Shown: in pieces, positions 15,257 to 23,475 of the stretch
How the letters are laid out: the number at the start of each line of letters is the position of its first letter
Numbering within the stretch: position 1 is the first letter of the stretch
Assembly (NCBI GenBank): GCA_012512265.1
Contig: JAAZEM010000124.1
Span: 1-37,026 of the forward strand
From: Armatimonadota bacterium
GTDB lineage: Bacteria; Armatimonadota; JAAZEB01
Length of the DNA stretch: 37,026 nucleotides
Direction of reading: 5' to 3'
Program-made: the position numbers and the translations under genes
The notes under the pieces: generated by a model
Databases searched by the model: none
Told to the model about the DNA's origin: nothing
Seen by the model: the letters and a program-made list of their open reading frames with translations, nothing else

Positions 15257-16159
15257 ATGACTGCTAAAGACCATATGCGCGGCCTGGTCGAGCTCCCCGA
15301 GGGCGACCTTCAGGCAGCGGAACGCATGGTCCGCGGCGTGAAGCAGTATGCCGCGGGCGCAGAGACGGCGCCGTTGGAGGCGTTTGTGCGGCAGGCAACG
15401 CCTGGGGAGGCGCTCCCCCTGTTCGATGCTCAGGCGGGATTCGGTGGGGCCAGTAAGGGCGATCCCACCACCGTCTCCGCGGATGATTGCCTGCGTGCCA
15501 TGGCCAAAGTGAGGGTGCACCGCGCCCTCGTTCGCACCGAACCAGACACGCTGGCAGTGGACCCGCTCCTCGCGAACGACCTCTTGCTCGAGGCGTGCGA
15601 GGTCTCTGACAGCCTGGTGCCCTGCCCCATCGTCCTCCCCGCGACGGGCGGCGACGTGCCGCCGGAGGCCGACCAGGTGGACCACCTGATCCGCTGCGGC
15701 GCCGGCGCGGCGATGGTCCGGCCCGCCCAGGATGACTGGCAGTGGCTCCCCTTTGTTTACACGCCGTTGATGAACGCGCTCTCGGAGAGGCGGCTGCCGC
15801 TCTTCTGCATCGAGCGCCACGTCTCGCTAGGGCAGGTGGCCGATGTGGCGGCGAGATTCCCGGATCTGCCGATCATCGTGGCGAACGTCGGCTATCGCGC
15901 ACAGCGCACGCTGGTGCCCCTCCTCGCCACCTATCGGAACGTGCACCTCTCTCTCGGAAGCAACTGGACCGTCCACCGCGGGATCGAGCAGATGGTGGAG
16001 TGGTTGGGTCCAGAGCAGCTTCTTTTCGGCACCGGCTTCCCGGCGGCAGAGCCGATGATGGCGATCACACAACTGATGTATGCCGAGATCTCCGAGGAAG
16101 CGCGGGCGCTGATTGGCTCCGGGAACCTGGAGCGCCTGTGGTCGGGGGTGAAGCGATGA
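15257..16159 (+). CDS. Amidohydrolase-2-like TIM barrel lacking all metal ligands
   Basis: A 300-residue protein that aligns with the gene that follows but has lost the catalytic site. Where the active partner has DMHGHFG this one has DAQAGFG (57-63), so both His of HxH are gone. AHSG becomes ANVG (209-212), the LLHAWG His is replaced in the PLFCIER segment, and the GSD aspartate becomes Gly (LLFGTGF, 256-261). The fold motifs remain, for example LGSNWTVHRGIEQMVEWLGP and an NLERLW C-terminus. It is probably a structural or substrate-binding partner. GAAGGGACAGTC precedes the ATG at 15257. Its TGA overlaps the next ATG (ATGA), which favours equal synthesis and a heteromeric complex. This is inferred, not shown. 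Confidence 0.8.
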   Translation: MTAKDHMRGLVELPEGDLQAAERMVRGVKQYAAGAETAPLEAFVRQATPGEALPLFDAQAGFGGASKGDPTTVSADDCLRAMAKVRVHRALVRTEPDTLAVDPLLANDLLLEACEVSDSLVPCPIVLPATGGDVPPEADQVDHLIRCGAGAAMVRPAQDDWQWLPFVYTPLMNALSERRLPLFCIERHVSLGQVADVAARFPDLPIIVANVGYRAQRTLVPLLATYRNVHLSLGSNWTVHRGIEQMVEWLGPEQLLFGTGFPAAEPMMAITQLMYAEISEEARALIGSGNLERLWSGVKR

Positions 16160-16941
16160 AAACCCTTTTGGAACGTGCCCGCAGCGGCGAATCGCTGGCA
16201 GATCTCGAGATTGTGGATATGCACGGCCACTTCGGGCGTTACCTTCACGCGATCCCCGACCTCACCGCAGAGGGCCTGGTTCGCGTGATGGATCGCCTGG
16301 GCGTCCGGTCGATCCTGGTGTCGCACATGCAGTGCATGTCGCAGCACACGCACCGTGGCAACGAGGAGGTGCTGACGGCGATGCACGCCTTTCCCGGGCG
16401 GATCCTCGGCTATGCCGTGGTCTGGCCGGTGGATGGCGACACGCGCGCGGAGATGGAGTGGTGCGCCGCACATGGCTTTACGGGCCTGAAGCTGCACAGC
16501 AGCAACGGCTTTGCCTATACGGATCCTGTCTATGCCGGCGCTCTCTCCGTGGCCAACGAACGGCGCATGCCCGTGCTGCTCCACGCCTGGGGCGCCGCCT
16601 CGGATTTCGCAGCGATCCGCGAGCTAGCAGCGAAATACCCGGAAGCGAGCTTTCTCTTCGCGCACTCGGGCACCGGAGGCGCGGAAGCGGAGTGCATCCG
16701 CTTGGCGCGCGAAGTGCCCAACGCCTATCTGGACCTGGCCTACAGCCAGGGCCCGCGTGGCCTCGTGGAGCGGCTTGTCGCCGGCGCGGGCGCGGAGAAG
16801 GTCCTCTTCGGTTCCGATTGCTACTTCTTCAGCATGACCCAGCAGATCGGCAAGGTCCTCGGCGCCGATCTCTCTGATGGCGAGAAGCGAAAGATCCTCT
16901 CGGAGAACGCGCTCCGCATTCTAGAGCGCGTCCAGCGCTGA
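16156..16941 (+). CDS. Amidohydrolase-2 family metal-dependent hydrolase
   Basis: A 261-residue TIM-barrel hydrolase or decarboxylase of the Amidohydro_2 family (the ACMSD/gamma-resorcylate decarboxylase type). The metal and catalytic residues are all visible: His23-x-His25 in VDMHGHFG, His114 in LKLHSS, His143 in LLHAWG, His170 in FAHSGTG, and Asp221 in LFGSDCYF. No signal peptide, so cytoplasmic. It overlaps the upstream ligand-less paralogue by four bases, and the pair is probably co-translated. The M14 peptidase gene follows after 154 bases on the same strand. The substrate cannot be inferred. Confidence 0.85.
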   Translation: MKTLLERARSGESLADLEIVDMHGHFGRYLHAIPDLTAEGLVRVMDRLGVRSILVSHMQCMSQHTHRGNEEVLTAMHAFPGRILGYAVVWPVDGDTRAEMEWCAAHGFTGLKLHSSNGFAYTDPVYAGALSVANERRMPVLLHAWGAASDFAAIRELAAKYPEASFLFAHSGTGGAEAECIRLAREVPNAYLDLAYSQGPRGLVERLVAGAGAEKVLFGSDCYFFSMTQQIGKVLGADLSDGEKRKILSENALRILERVQR

Positions 16942-17095
16942 CCGACGGCGGGATCACGTGCCTTCACTGCCGTCAGGTGTCGATGGCGCTCGCAGGCCGC
17001 TGCTTGCCGACGGAGGAGCCCAGAGCGGGGAGCCGGCAAGACCGATTCGGGGGCGAGTAAGAGCGAACATCATCTGCGCGAAAGGAGCCGGATCC

Positions 17096-18805
17096 ATGAC
17101 CGTTCGCTATTCTTACCGGGCGGGGCTGATGGCCGCCATCCTGCTGCTCGGCGGGGCCGGCCAGACGGCGCTTCTCGCGGGCCAGGCGGCTGGCGCCGCG
17201 CGCGTCTCCGGCGAGCAAGAAGGCGTGCTGCAGGTAAAGGACGGGAAGCTGCCTGCCGGGCCGGCCGAGATTCGCCAGGGAGGCGCGGTGGTCGGTTTCG
17301 CGCGCGTGGATCCCGAGGGCGTCGCGCGTCGCGTGTTGGGCCAGGCGCCGCGGGATGCTGAGATCCACCCCATCGCCGCCCAGGAGCCGCGCGTGCTCGT
17401 CATGGCGCCGCCGGATCACCCCGCTGCGAAAGAGGCGGGCGTCTTGTTTGGAGCTGGAATGTCGCTCGCGCCCGACGCGCCCGCGTCCGAGGCGGATGCC
17501 GCCATCCTGATCCAGCTTCCGGAGGGTAACGCCAACATCCCCAAGGCAGGCACGCTCTTCCTCTCGCTGGATGCCTATGCCGCGCTCCGCGGCCTGGAGG
17601 TGCGCTCTCACCAGGTGACGAAGCGGCCGGCGCTGCGCATCACGGTGGTGGCACCGTGGATGCCGGGGCTGGAGGTCGGGCACGAGATCTCCTGGTTTGG
17701 CAAGGAGGGCGACCGGTTCACGCAGCGCTCGCTCCCGGCGGAGGGCCTGCCGGATGGCGCGCGTGTTCTGGCGGTGTCTACCCTCGATCAGGGCCCCATC
17801 CTTCTTGAGGAGACGCTGCCGGATGGCCGGCGGCTGGTCGCCCTCGACCTGGAGTCGCCAAACGGCCGGGCGGGCTACGACCCCGGAAGCAAGCTCAAGT
17901 GGTTCTTCATCACGCGCGCGCTCGATACGAAGGCTTTCTATGGGCGCCACGTCCCGCGCCGGCTCACCGTGGATGAGTATACACAGCGGTTGCGCGAGCT
18001 CGCGGCTCGCCACACCGGGCGCGCGACGCTCACGGAGATAGGGAAAGGCTCCGCCGGCGATCCGATCCTCTCGCTCTCGCTTGGCAAGAAGGACGCGCCC
18101 CGCTTCGTCTTCACCGGCGTCCTCCACGGCGGCGAGGTGATGAATGCCTATGGCCTCCTACGCCTGGCCGAGGTGCTCCTGGAGAACCCGAGGGAGGATG
18201 CGCGGATCTCGCGCCTGTTGGGGGAATATGGCGTTGAGATCATCCCGCTGCTCAACGCCTGGGGCTATGCCCACGGGAAGCAGACGAACAGCCGCGACTG
18301 CGACCTGAACCGCAATTTCGACTACCTGTGGGAGAAGTTCCAAGGCGATAGCGGGTGGCGGGCGGCGATCAAGCCCGAGGTGCTGCGCGGGCCGGCACCC
18401 TTTTCCGAAGGCGAGACGCAGGCCGTGCGCGACCGTCTGCTGGCGGGAAAAGTGGCCGGCTACATCGACTTTCACCAGCACGGCATGGAGCACGGGCACA
18501 TGCTGATGCTCCCGCACCGGCCGGTGCAGCGCCAGCCGGAGGTACTCCGTTTGCTGCATGAAGTCCTGAACGCCCGCCTGGCCGGCCGCGCCCTCTACGG
18601 AAGCGATCAGAGGTTGCAGCTCGTTCTCAGCGGCACGGGCTCACCGCGGCCCTTCGCGCAAAACTGGGCGGCCTCGCGCGGGATCACGGCCTGCACCTTC
18701 GAGCTGCCCGGCGGCGTCGAGGAGAGCCTTATCCTGACCGATATGGTGGTCCAGGAAGCGCTCCATTTCATGTGGATTCTGGCCGCCACATCGCCGGGTT
18801 CGTGA
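17096..18805 (+). CDS. Exported M14-family zinc carboxypeptidase
   Basis: A 569-residue exported protein. An N-terminal hydrophobic segment (LMAAILLLGGAGQTALLAG) serves as signal peptide or anchor. Residues 35-285 form an N-terminal region I do not recognise. The M14 domain starts near 290: zinc ligands His344 and Glu347 in LHGGEVMNAYG, substrate-binding DLNRNF (403-408), third zinc ligand His460 in YIDFHQHG, and the general base Glu536 in CTFELPGG. All key residues are present, so it should be active. Likely role: trimming peptides or peptidoglycan-derived peptides in the periplasm. AAAGGAG lies 8 bases before the ATG at 17096. Confidence 0.85.
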   Translation: MTVRYSYRAGLMAAILLLGGAGQTALLAGQAAGAARVSGEQEGVLQVKDGKLPAGPAEIRQGGAVVGFARVDPEGVARRVLGQAPRDAEIHPIAAQEPRVLVMAPPDHPAAKEAGVLFGAGMSLAPDAPASEADAAILIQLPEGNANIPKAGTLFLSLDAYAALRGLEVRSHQVTKRPALRITVVAPWMPGLEVGHEISWFGKEGDRFTQRSLPAEGLPDGARVLAVSTLDQGPILLEETLPDGRRLVALDLESPNGRAGYDPGSKLKWFFITRALDTKAFYGRHVPRRLTVDEYTQRLRELAARHTGRATLTEIGKGSAGDPILSLSLGKKDAPRFVFTGVLHGGEVMNAYGLLRLAEVLLENPREDARISRLLGEYGVEIIPLLNAWGYAHGKQTNSRDCDLNRNFDYLWEKFQGDSGWRAAIKPEVLRGPAPFSEGETQAVRDRLLAGKVAGYIDFHQHGMEHGHMLMLPHRPVQRQPEVLRLLHEVLNARLAGRALYGSDQRLQLVLSGTGSPRPFAQNWAASRGITACTFELPGGVEESLILTDMVVQEALHFMWILAATSPGS

Positions 18806-18806
18806 C

Positions 18807-18830
18807 CCCGCCCGTGGATCCACGGGCGGG
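18807..18830 (+). terminator. Perfect 24-bp palindrome after the M14 gene
   Basis: CCCGCCCGTGGA is followed by its exact reverse complement, starting 2 bases after the stop codon. No T-run follows, so it is a terminator or a transcript-end hairpin by position only. Confidence 0.45.
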
Positions 18831-18887
18831 AGAGCGTGCCTCTGCGTTCCGAGATCTCCGAGCAGGCCATTGCGTACACGAGACGGA

Positions 18888-18951
18888 CCGGCCGCGCAAT
18901 CGCTGCGGCCGGCCCTTATTCGTGGGCCTCATCCGGCAAGGCCGGACGAGG
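18888..18951 (-). terminator. Two hairpins after the ferredoxin gene
   Basis: On the minus strand, first an 11-bp stem CCTCGTCCGGC/GCCGGATGAGG with a 3-base loop (18927-18951, one G-T pair), then CCGGCCGC/GCGGCCGG (18888-18912). The first starts 9 bases after the ferredoxin stop. T-runs are missing. Confidence 0.45.
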
Positions 18952-18959
18952 GGGCTGCA

Positions 18960-19136
18960 TTAGGCAGCCTCGCTAATCGACTCGGTCGGGCACTCCTCCA
19001 CACAGGTGCCGCAGTCCGTGCAAGCATCCGCGTCGATGACGTAGGAATCGGTGCCTTCAGAGATCGCCTCGACGGGGCAGGCCTCGGCGCAAACCCCGCA
19101 CGACGTGCACGTATCCGGATTGATCACGTGAGCCAT
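18960..19136 (-). CDS. Small 2[4Fe-4S] ferredoxin
   Basis: A 58-residue bacterial-type ferredoxin starting MAHVINPDTCTSCGVCAEAC. Two full Cys-x2-Cys-x2-Cys-x3-Cys-Pro motifs are present: CTSCGVCAEACP (10-21) and CTDCGTCVEECP (39-50). Each cluster takes three Cys from one motif and the fourth from the other. It carries electrons at low potential in the cytoplasm. The ribosome-binding site is weak (AAAGGAC about 14 bases before the ATG). A promoter lies at 19220-19225 and paired hairpins follow the stop, so it is a single-gene unit. No partner oxidoreductase is adjacent. Confidence 0.95.
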   Translation of the reverse strand: MAHVINPDTCTSCGVCAEACPVEAISEGTDSYVIDADACTDCGTCVEECPTESISEAA

Positions 19137-19219
19137 AGTTTAACGAGAGTCCTTTCTACAAAATCGCAAACTCGAGACCGGGCCACGCCCAGCCGGCAGC
19201 GTGTCGCATCGCCGACCCC

Positions 19220-19225
19220 ATTATA
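19220..19225 (-). promoter_or_regulatory. Extended -10 promoter for the ferredoxin
   Basis: The minus strand reads TGTGCTATAAT, ending about 84 bases before the ferredoxin ATG. No good -35 is present at the usual distance. Confidence 0.65.
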
Positions 19226-19368
19226 GCACATTCCTGGCAAGAGTGCTCCCTATTTCCAGAAAATAGCGCGGATTCCGAGAAAACCGCGAACCCCGCACGA
19301 TAGCCCCCTGTCGGTTGCGCGGCTCTGAGTGCCCGCGCCCCACGGCGCCAACTGTTTCGCAACCGAAG

Positions 19369-19605
19369 CTGGAATTCCGGCATAAGGAGAGGGCCGCCCA
19401 CACGCGCGGAGCTCGAAGCTCCGCGCTGCTTTCCGGCAAAGCCCCCTCGGGGCTTCTCCTCCCAGCCACCGCCGTTTTGAGACATCTGGGAGTATCCCCA
19501 ATCCAGCCCGGCAGGGCTTCGCTTGCAAGCAGCGCGGTGATTTATCGCCGCGCGCTGGGTTGCGCACTGCCACCGTGGCTTCGGATTCCTTATGTCGGAA
19601 TCTCA
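19369..19605. mobile_element. Family-1 miniature inverted-repeat element, copy A
   Basis: A 237-bp element with terminal inverted repeats: left CTGGAATTCCGGCATAAGGA; the right end is its near-complement (16 of 19 positions, ending CGGAATCTCA). It is flanked by GCAACCGAAG (19359-19368) and GCAACCGAGG (19606-19615), a 10-bp target duplication with one difference. Inside are several hairpins, such as GCGCGGAGCT/AGCTCCGCGC and AAGCCCC/GGGGCTT. No transposase is encoded, so it would need one in trans. The core is nearly identical to copy B and, as far as it is visible, to copy D. Confidence 0.85.
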
Positions 19606-19786
19606 GCAACCGAGGGAACTGCCCGCCCTGTTGCCTCTCGCCCAAATCCGGTTGCCCACGGGATCGGCAGCCGGAACGGGACGCGCGCGTTGGCATGACA
19701 TCTGCCTGTGTCGTTCGCATCTACCCGCGCGGGGGTATAAGGATCACACCGTCTGATCCGGGTGATTCGGCCAGGGGGATGTGTCG

Positions 19787-20851
19787 ATGAGCTATCCGGA
19801 AGTGCGCAAGGCGATCTTGCTGGTGGCCGGGCTTTACCTGCTCTACCGGTTTGTTGGCACGGTGACGGCGATCCTCTTCCTCTTTTTTGCCGTCTTCATT
19901 CTGGCGATGGCGCTCAACCCGATTGTCAACTGGCTGGCGGCACGCCGAGTCCCGCGGGCTGCCGGCGCCGTCTTGATCGCGCTCGCTCTTCTGGCGCTGC
20001 TGACGGTTGCGGCACTGGTGATCGTGCCCCCGATGGTAGCGCAGGGGGAGCAGTTTGTTCGCGACGCCCCAGGGTATTGGGCGGCCGCGCAATCCCGGGT
20101 CGAGCGCATTCTCGAGCGGTTCCCCGTAGTGCGTGAACGGCTGGCGACGGATGGCCAGTTGGGCCAGGAGATCGTGCAGCATGCCAGCAACCTGATCCGA
20201 TCCGCCGGGCGCTATACGGTGACCGCCGCCGGCCTGGTTTTCGCACTGCTGCTCGCCTTGATCCTGACGGTCTATGCGCTCGCGCAGCCGTGCCCTCTCG
20301 TGAAAGGACTCCTGGGCGCGGTGCCTGCAGAGCATCGCGAGAAGACGCGCACGGCGCTCATCCGGATCGCCAGCCAGGTGCGCGCGTGGGTGGTCGCCTC
20401 GGTGCTGTTGGGCGCGGTGGTCGCCTTCGTGGCGTGGCTTGGGCTCACCCTCCTGGGGGTTCCAAACGCCCTGCTCCTGGCCATGCTGGCGTTTTTCGGT
20501 GAAGCCGTGCCGAACTTCGGCCCCATCGTGGCCGCCATCCCCGCAATCTTGATCGCCTTCGCTGTCAGCCCGATCACCGCGCTCTGGGTAGCGGTGCTGT
20601 ATGTGGCAATCCAGCAGGTGGAGAGTTACCTCCTGGCGCCCCTCATCATGGGAAAGCAGCTCCACCTGCATCCGATCACGGTCGCGTTTTTCGTGCTGGT
20701 GATGGGAGCGCTCGCGGGCCTCATCGGGGCGATCCTCGCGGTGCCTACCGCGGCGATCGCGCGGATTCTCTACGAGGAGTTCTACTACAAGCCGCGCCAC
20801 CCGGACGAGGAGGCGATCACCCGCGACGCTAACGAGGTCATTGCCGCTTGA
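19787..20851 (+). CDS. AI-2E family transporter (PerM/TqsA-like permease)
   Basis: A 354-residue integral membrane protein with about eight hydrophobic helices in the AI-2E/PF01594 pattern: two at the start (ILLVAGLYLLYRFVG, ILFLFFAVFILAMALNPIV), one near residues 60-80, a soluble loop (about 85-145), then a C-terminal bundle. The late motif FGEAVPNFGPIVAAIPAILI followed by QQVESYLLAPLIMGK is diagnostic. Members export autoinducer-2 or act as sodium or proton-coupled transporters; the substrate here is unknown. The ATG at 19787 is preferred over a GTG at 19781 because GGGGG lies 8 bases before it. It converges with the gene at 20861, leaving 9 bases between stops. Confidence 0.85.
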   Translation: MSYPEVRKAILLVAGLYLLYRFVGTVTAILFLFFAVFILAMALNPIVNWLAARRVPRAAGAVLIALALLALLTVAALVIVPPMVAQGEQFVRDAPGYWAAAQSRVERILERFPVVRERLATDGQLGQEIVQHASNLIRSAGRYTVTAAGLVFALLLALILTVYALAQPCPLVKGLLGAVPAEHREKTRTALIRIASQVRAWVVASVLLGAVVAFVAWLGLTLLGVPNALLLAMLAFFGEAVPNFGPIVAAIPAILIAFAVSPITALWVAVLYVAIQQVESYLLAPLIMGKQLHLHPITVAFFVLVMGALAGLIGAILAVPTAAIARILYEEFYYKPRHPDEEAITRDANEVIAA

Positions 20852-20860
20852 AACCGGTGT

Positions 20861-21418
20861 TCACTGCACGAAGGCATCTTGTAGGGCGCTGGTCGCATCG
20901 GTGGAGATGGCCATCCAGCGGCTCTCACTGAAGAAGAGGCGCCGGCGCGCCGTCTCGCGGACGAGCTCCACCTTCATCGGGCCCTCGAAGCGCACCCGAT
21001 TCCCCGATGGGTCGATCCCCTCGGCCTGCACCTCCATCTCCGCCGTGGCGCGCTCCCCCCGCACCTGGATGTCGCGCACGTAGAGGACGACGCGCACCTG
21101 ACCGTATTCGCGCAGGCCAAGGGAGAGCATGCTCCGCAGCGTCTCATACTTGTAGCTGCCATCATCGTAGCGCGTCGAAACATACCGCATGAAGCGCCCG
21201 GCGTTGTGCGCTTCCACGGCCTGTCGCGCCATCTCTAGCGTCTCGCGAATCCGCTCCTCTTCCGCGGGCGAACCGCCGCGCGGGATCACCAGCCACCCGA
21301 GCAGCACTCCCGCCAGAAGAACGGCCGCCAGCACAAGGCGTTTCAGGGCACACCACCTCCCGCCGAATGCGAGCCCATTGATCTCACCTCCGCGGCGCTC
21401 GCCTACGGCTCGACCCAC
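20861..21418 (-). CDS. Membrane-anchored NTF2/SnoaL-like protein of unknown function
   Basis: The reliable part has a transmembrane anchor (RLVLAAVLLAGVLLGWLVIP) followed by a soluble domain of about 115 residues: ERIRETLEMARQAVEAHNAG, then alternating beta strands (VRVVLYVRDIQV, ATAEMEVQAEG, MKVELVRE). That layout resembles SnoaL/NTF2-like cone-shaped domains; I do not recognise a named family. The start is uncertain. A GTG at 21418 overlaps the upstream dehydrogenase stop. A GGGAGG lies nine bases before an in-frame CTG at 21346, which would begin LKRLVLAAV and give a better anchor. It follows the alcohol dehydrogenase on the same strand, so the two may be co-transcribed. Confidence 0.6.
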   Translation of the reverse strand: MGRAVGERRGGEINGLAFGGRWCALKRLVLAAVLLAGVLLGWLVIPRGGSPAEEERIRETLEMARQAVEAHNAGRFMRYVSTRYDDGSYKYETLRSMLSLGLREYGQVRVVLYVRDIQVRGERATAEMEVQAEGIDPSGNRVRFEGPMKVELVRETARRRLFFSESRWMAISTDATSALQDAFVQ

Positions 21419-22431
21419 ACCTTGATCGCGCCGGTCGACTTATCCAGGGCCGTCTCAAACGCCTCCTGGATCGACGCGAGAGGCACGCGGTGGGTGACCA
21501 GTGGCGCCGGATCCACTTTGCCGGACGCGAGGAGGTCGATGGCCAGGGCAAAGTCGCTGCGCCCGTCGATGAGCCCGTAGCAGTTGGAGCCGACGAGGCG
21601 GAGCTCCCGGCCGATCACCTCGCTCAGCGGCGTGCGCGGAGGCATCACATAGGAGCCAACCAGCGAGATCACTCCCCCGCGGCGCGCCACCTTGATCGCC
21701 AGGTCAATCGCCTGTGCGCCCCCGACGCTCTCCAGGACGACATCGACGGCGTCCTCGCCGGCGCGCTCGAGGATCGCCTCGGCGGGATTGCCCTCTCCCA
21801 GGCGGATCACGTCCCGGATGCCCATCTGCTCGGCGGCAGCCGCCTGATGCGGGTACTTCGCCGTCAGCAGAACGCGCCCGGCACCCAGCGCCCGTGCCGC
21901 CGCGGCGGCCAGGAGACCAATGGTTCCAGCGCCAAGGACCACCACGGTGTCGCCCCCCATCAGCGGGGCGCGGCGCAGGCCGTGGACCGCCACAGCGAGC
22001 GGCTCCACGAGCGCGCCATACTGCTGCGCCGGGCCCTCTGGGAGCGCCAGCAGGCAGCGCGCCGGCACGACCATCTGATCCGCGAAGCCACCATCGCGGT
22101 GCCAGGAGATGAACTCGTGGCGCGTGCAGACGTTATACTGCCCCGACCGGCATGGTCGGCACTCGCCGCAAGAGACGAACGGCTCCAGCGCGACGGCATC
22201 GCCCACCCTCACGTTGGAGACGCCCTCGCCCACCGCCTCGACCGTGCCGGCGACCTCATGCCCGGGCACAACCGGAGGCTGTGGCCAGCGATTCTGGAAC
22301 GAATGGAGGTCGCTGCCGCACACGCCGCAGGCGCGCACGCGCACCATCGCCTCGCCCGGTCCCGGAACACGCTCCGGCACCTCCTCCAGGCGGATCTGGC
22401 CTTTTCCGTTGTAGAACGCAGCTCTACCCAT
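21403..22431 (-). CDS. Zinc-dependent medium-chain alcohol/polyol dehydrogenase
   Basis: A 342-residue MDR-superfamily dehydrogenase of the sorbitol/threonine dehydrogenase type; it oxidises a secondary alcohol with NAD(P). The catalytic zinc site is Cys35 (RACGVCGSD), His58-Glu59 (PGHEVAG) and a later Glu in VEPLAVAVHGL. The structural zinc is held by Cys88, 91, 94 and 102 (CGECRPCRSGQYNVC). The nucleotide fold shows GAGTIG (167-172). The ATG at 22431 follows GGGGGTGTGATCTG. With the hydroxypyruvate-isomerase-like gene 131 bases upstream on the same strand, it probably acts in catabolism of a sugar acid or polyol. Confidence 0.88.
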   Translation of the reverse strand: MGRAAFYNGKGQIRLEEVPERVPGPGEAMVRVRACGVCGSDLHSFQNRWPQPPVVPGHEVAGTVEAVGEGVSNVRVGDAVALEPFVSCGECRPCRSGQYNVCTRHEFISWHRDGGFADQMVVPARCLLALPEGPAQQYGALVEPLAVAVHGLRRAPLMGGDTVVVLGAGTIGLLAAAAARALGAGRVLLTAKYPHQAAAAEQMGIRDVIRLGEGNPAEAILERAGEDAVDVVLESVGGAQAIDLAIKVARRGGVISLVGSYVMPPRTPLSEVIGRELRLVGSNCYGLIDGRSDFALAIDLLASGKVDPAPLVTHRVPLASIQEAFETALDKSTGAIKVWVEP

Positions 22432-22562
22432 CAGATCACACCCCCAGGATCGTATTCGACACTCCCCATTCAAACCCCGCCAGCGAGGCGCCAGCACGTG
22501 CGGTGGCCCACGCGCCTCGGCCCGCGAGAGCCCGGCGCGGCCCCCGCGGGCCAGCCACAGCT

Positions 22563-23327
22563 TTAGCCCCTGGCGAGAGCGAGGGTGTTCTTGAGCGTCT
22601 CGGCCGGATCGGCGAGGGGGTGATACTCCAGGCCGACGTAGCCCTGGTAGCCCGCAGCCTCAATCGCCTTGAAGACGTTGCGATAGTTGATCTCGCCGGT
22701 GCCCGGCTCGTTGCGCCCGGGGTTGTCGGCCACGTGGAAGTGACCGATGAGGTCGATGCCGTCGCGGATGTTATTGATCAGGTTCCCCTCGGTGATCTGC
22801 TGGTGGTAGATGTCAAAGAGGAGCTTCACGTTCGGGCTACCCACCTCGCGGAGGATCTCGAAGCCCTCGGCGGAGGTGGAGAGATAGTAGCCCTTGTGGT
22901 TCACCAGGACGTTGAGCGGCTCGAGAACCAGCGTGATCCCCTCGCGCTCGGCAATCGGCGCGCCCTCCTTCAGGGCGGTGACGATGTTGGCGTGTTGCTC
23001 GGAGCGAGGCTTGCCGGGGATCTCCTGGCCAGTGGTGACAATCAACGTCCGCGTGCCCAGGCGGTGCGCGGCCTCGCACGACGCCTTCAGGCCCTCGACG
23101 AAAGTCGCGGCGCTGCCGTCGGCCACCAGCGGGCCTCGGGTGTCACACGAGCAGCACGCGATGGCGATCCCAGCGGCTTCCTTCGCCTTGACGATGGCGT
23201 CGAGGTCCTTATCGACCCAGCGCCAGAACTCGCACGCAGGCAGGCCGCACTCAGCGACTTTAGCGATCCGGTCTGGGAAGGGGAGATCTCGGAAGATCAT
23301 CTCGATGCAGGCAGAGAGCTTCAGCAT
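22563..23327 (-). CDS. Hydroxypyruvate-isomerase-like TIM barrel (Hyi family)
   Basis: A 254-residue xylose-isomerase-like barrel. The Hyi family motif HFHVADNPGRNEPGTGEINY is almost complete (about 195-214). Metal ligands are seen as Glu in LVLEPLN, Asp and His in LLFDIYHQQ, His and Gln-equivalent in the motif above, and Glu in VGLEYHP. Known members interconvert hydroxypyruvate and tartronate semialdehyde, or isomerise 2-keto sugars. The ATG at 23327 follows AAGAGGGATCGCC. It is transcribed away from the sdhCD promoter and probably leads a unit with the dehydrogenase and possibly the NTF2-like gene downstream. Confidence 0.85.
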   Translation of the reverse strand: MLKLSACIEMIFRDLPFPDRIAKVAECGLPACEFWRWVDKDLDAIVKAKEAAGIAIACCSCDTRGPLVADGSAATFVEGLKASCEAAHRLGTRTLIVTTGQEIPGKPRSEQHANIVTALKEGAPIAEREGITLVLEPLNVLVNHKGYYLSTSAEGFEILREVGSPNVKLLFDIYHQQITEGNLINNIRDGIDLIGHFHVADNPGRNEPGTGEINYRNVFKAIEAAGYQGYVGLEYHPLADPAETLKNTLALARG

Positions 23328-23446
23328 GGCGATCCCTCTTTTCCGAAGAAACGGTGGCAGGCACGCACCCCCGCGCGGGGCAGGAGCGTGTCGCTTGCGA
23401 TCAGGATTCCGAGGAGGCGCCGATCTTCCTCTTTGCCGATCCGCTG

Positions 23447-23475
23447 TTGACACCCCCCGGTGCGTCTGCTATCAT
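23447..23475 (+). promoter_or_regulatory. Consensus promoter for sdhCD
   Basis: A perfect TTGACA (23447-23452), 17 bases, then TATCAT (23470-23475), preceded by TGC. The start of sdhC is 33 bases beyond the -10. The -10 lies inside the palindrome at 23463-23483. Confidence 0.8.

Larger units (their letters stand above)
19137..19786. other. Intergenic between ferredoxin and AI-2E permease
   Basis: A 650-base divergent gap. It holds the ferredoxin promoter (19220-19225) and a complete family-1 miniature element (19369-19605). Past the element a weak TATAAG (19736-19741) may belong to the permease gene, without a matching -35. Open frames across the element are not genes: the same peptide recurs at each copy of the repeat. 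Confidence 0.6.

Noticed and set aside
19250..19720. Minus-strand frame of about 156 codons across the family-1 element
   Set aside because: The peptide (segments like SPRCLQAKPCRAGLGILP) recurs at copy B (near 26110-26260) because the DNA repeat recurs. It is a repeat artefact, not a protein family.
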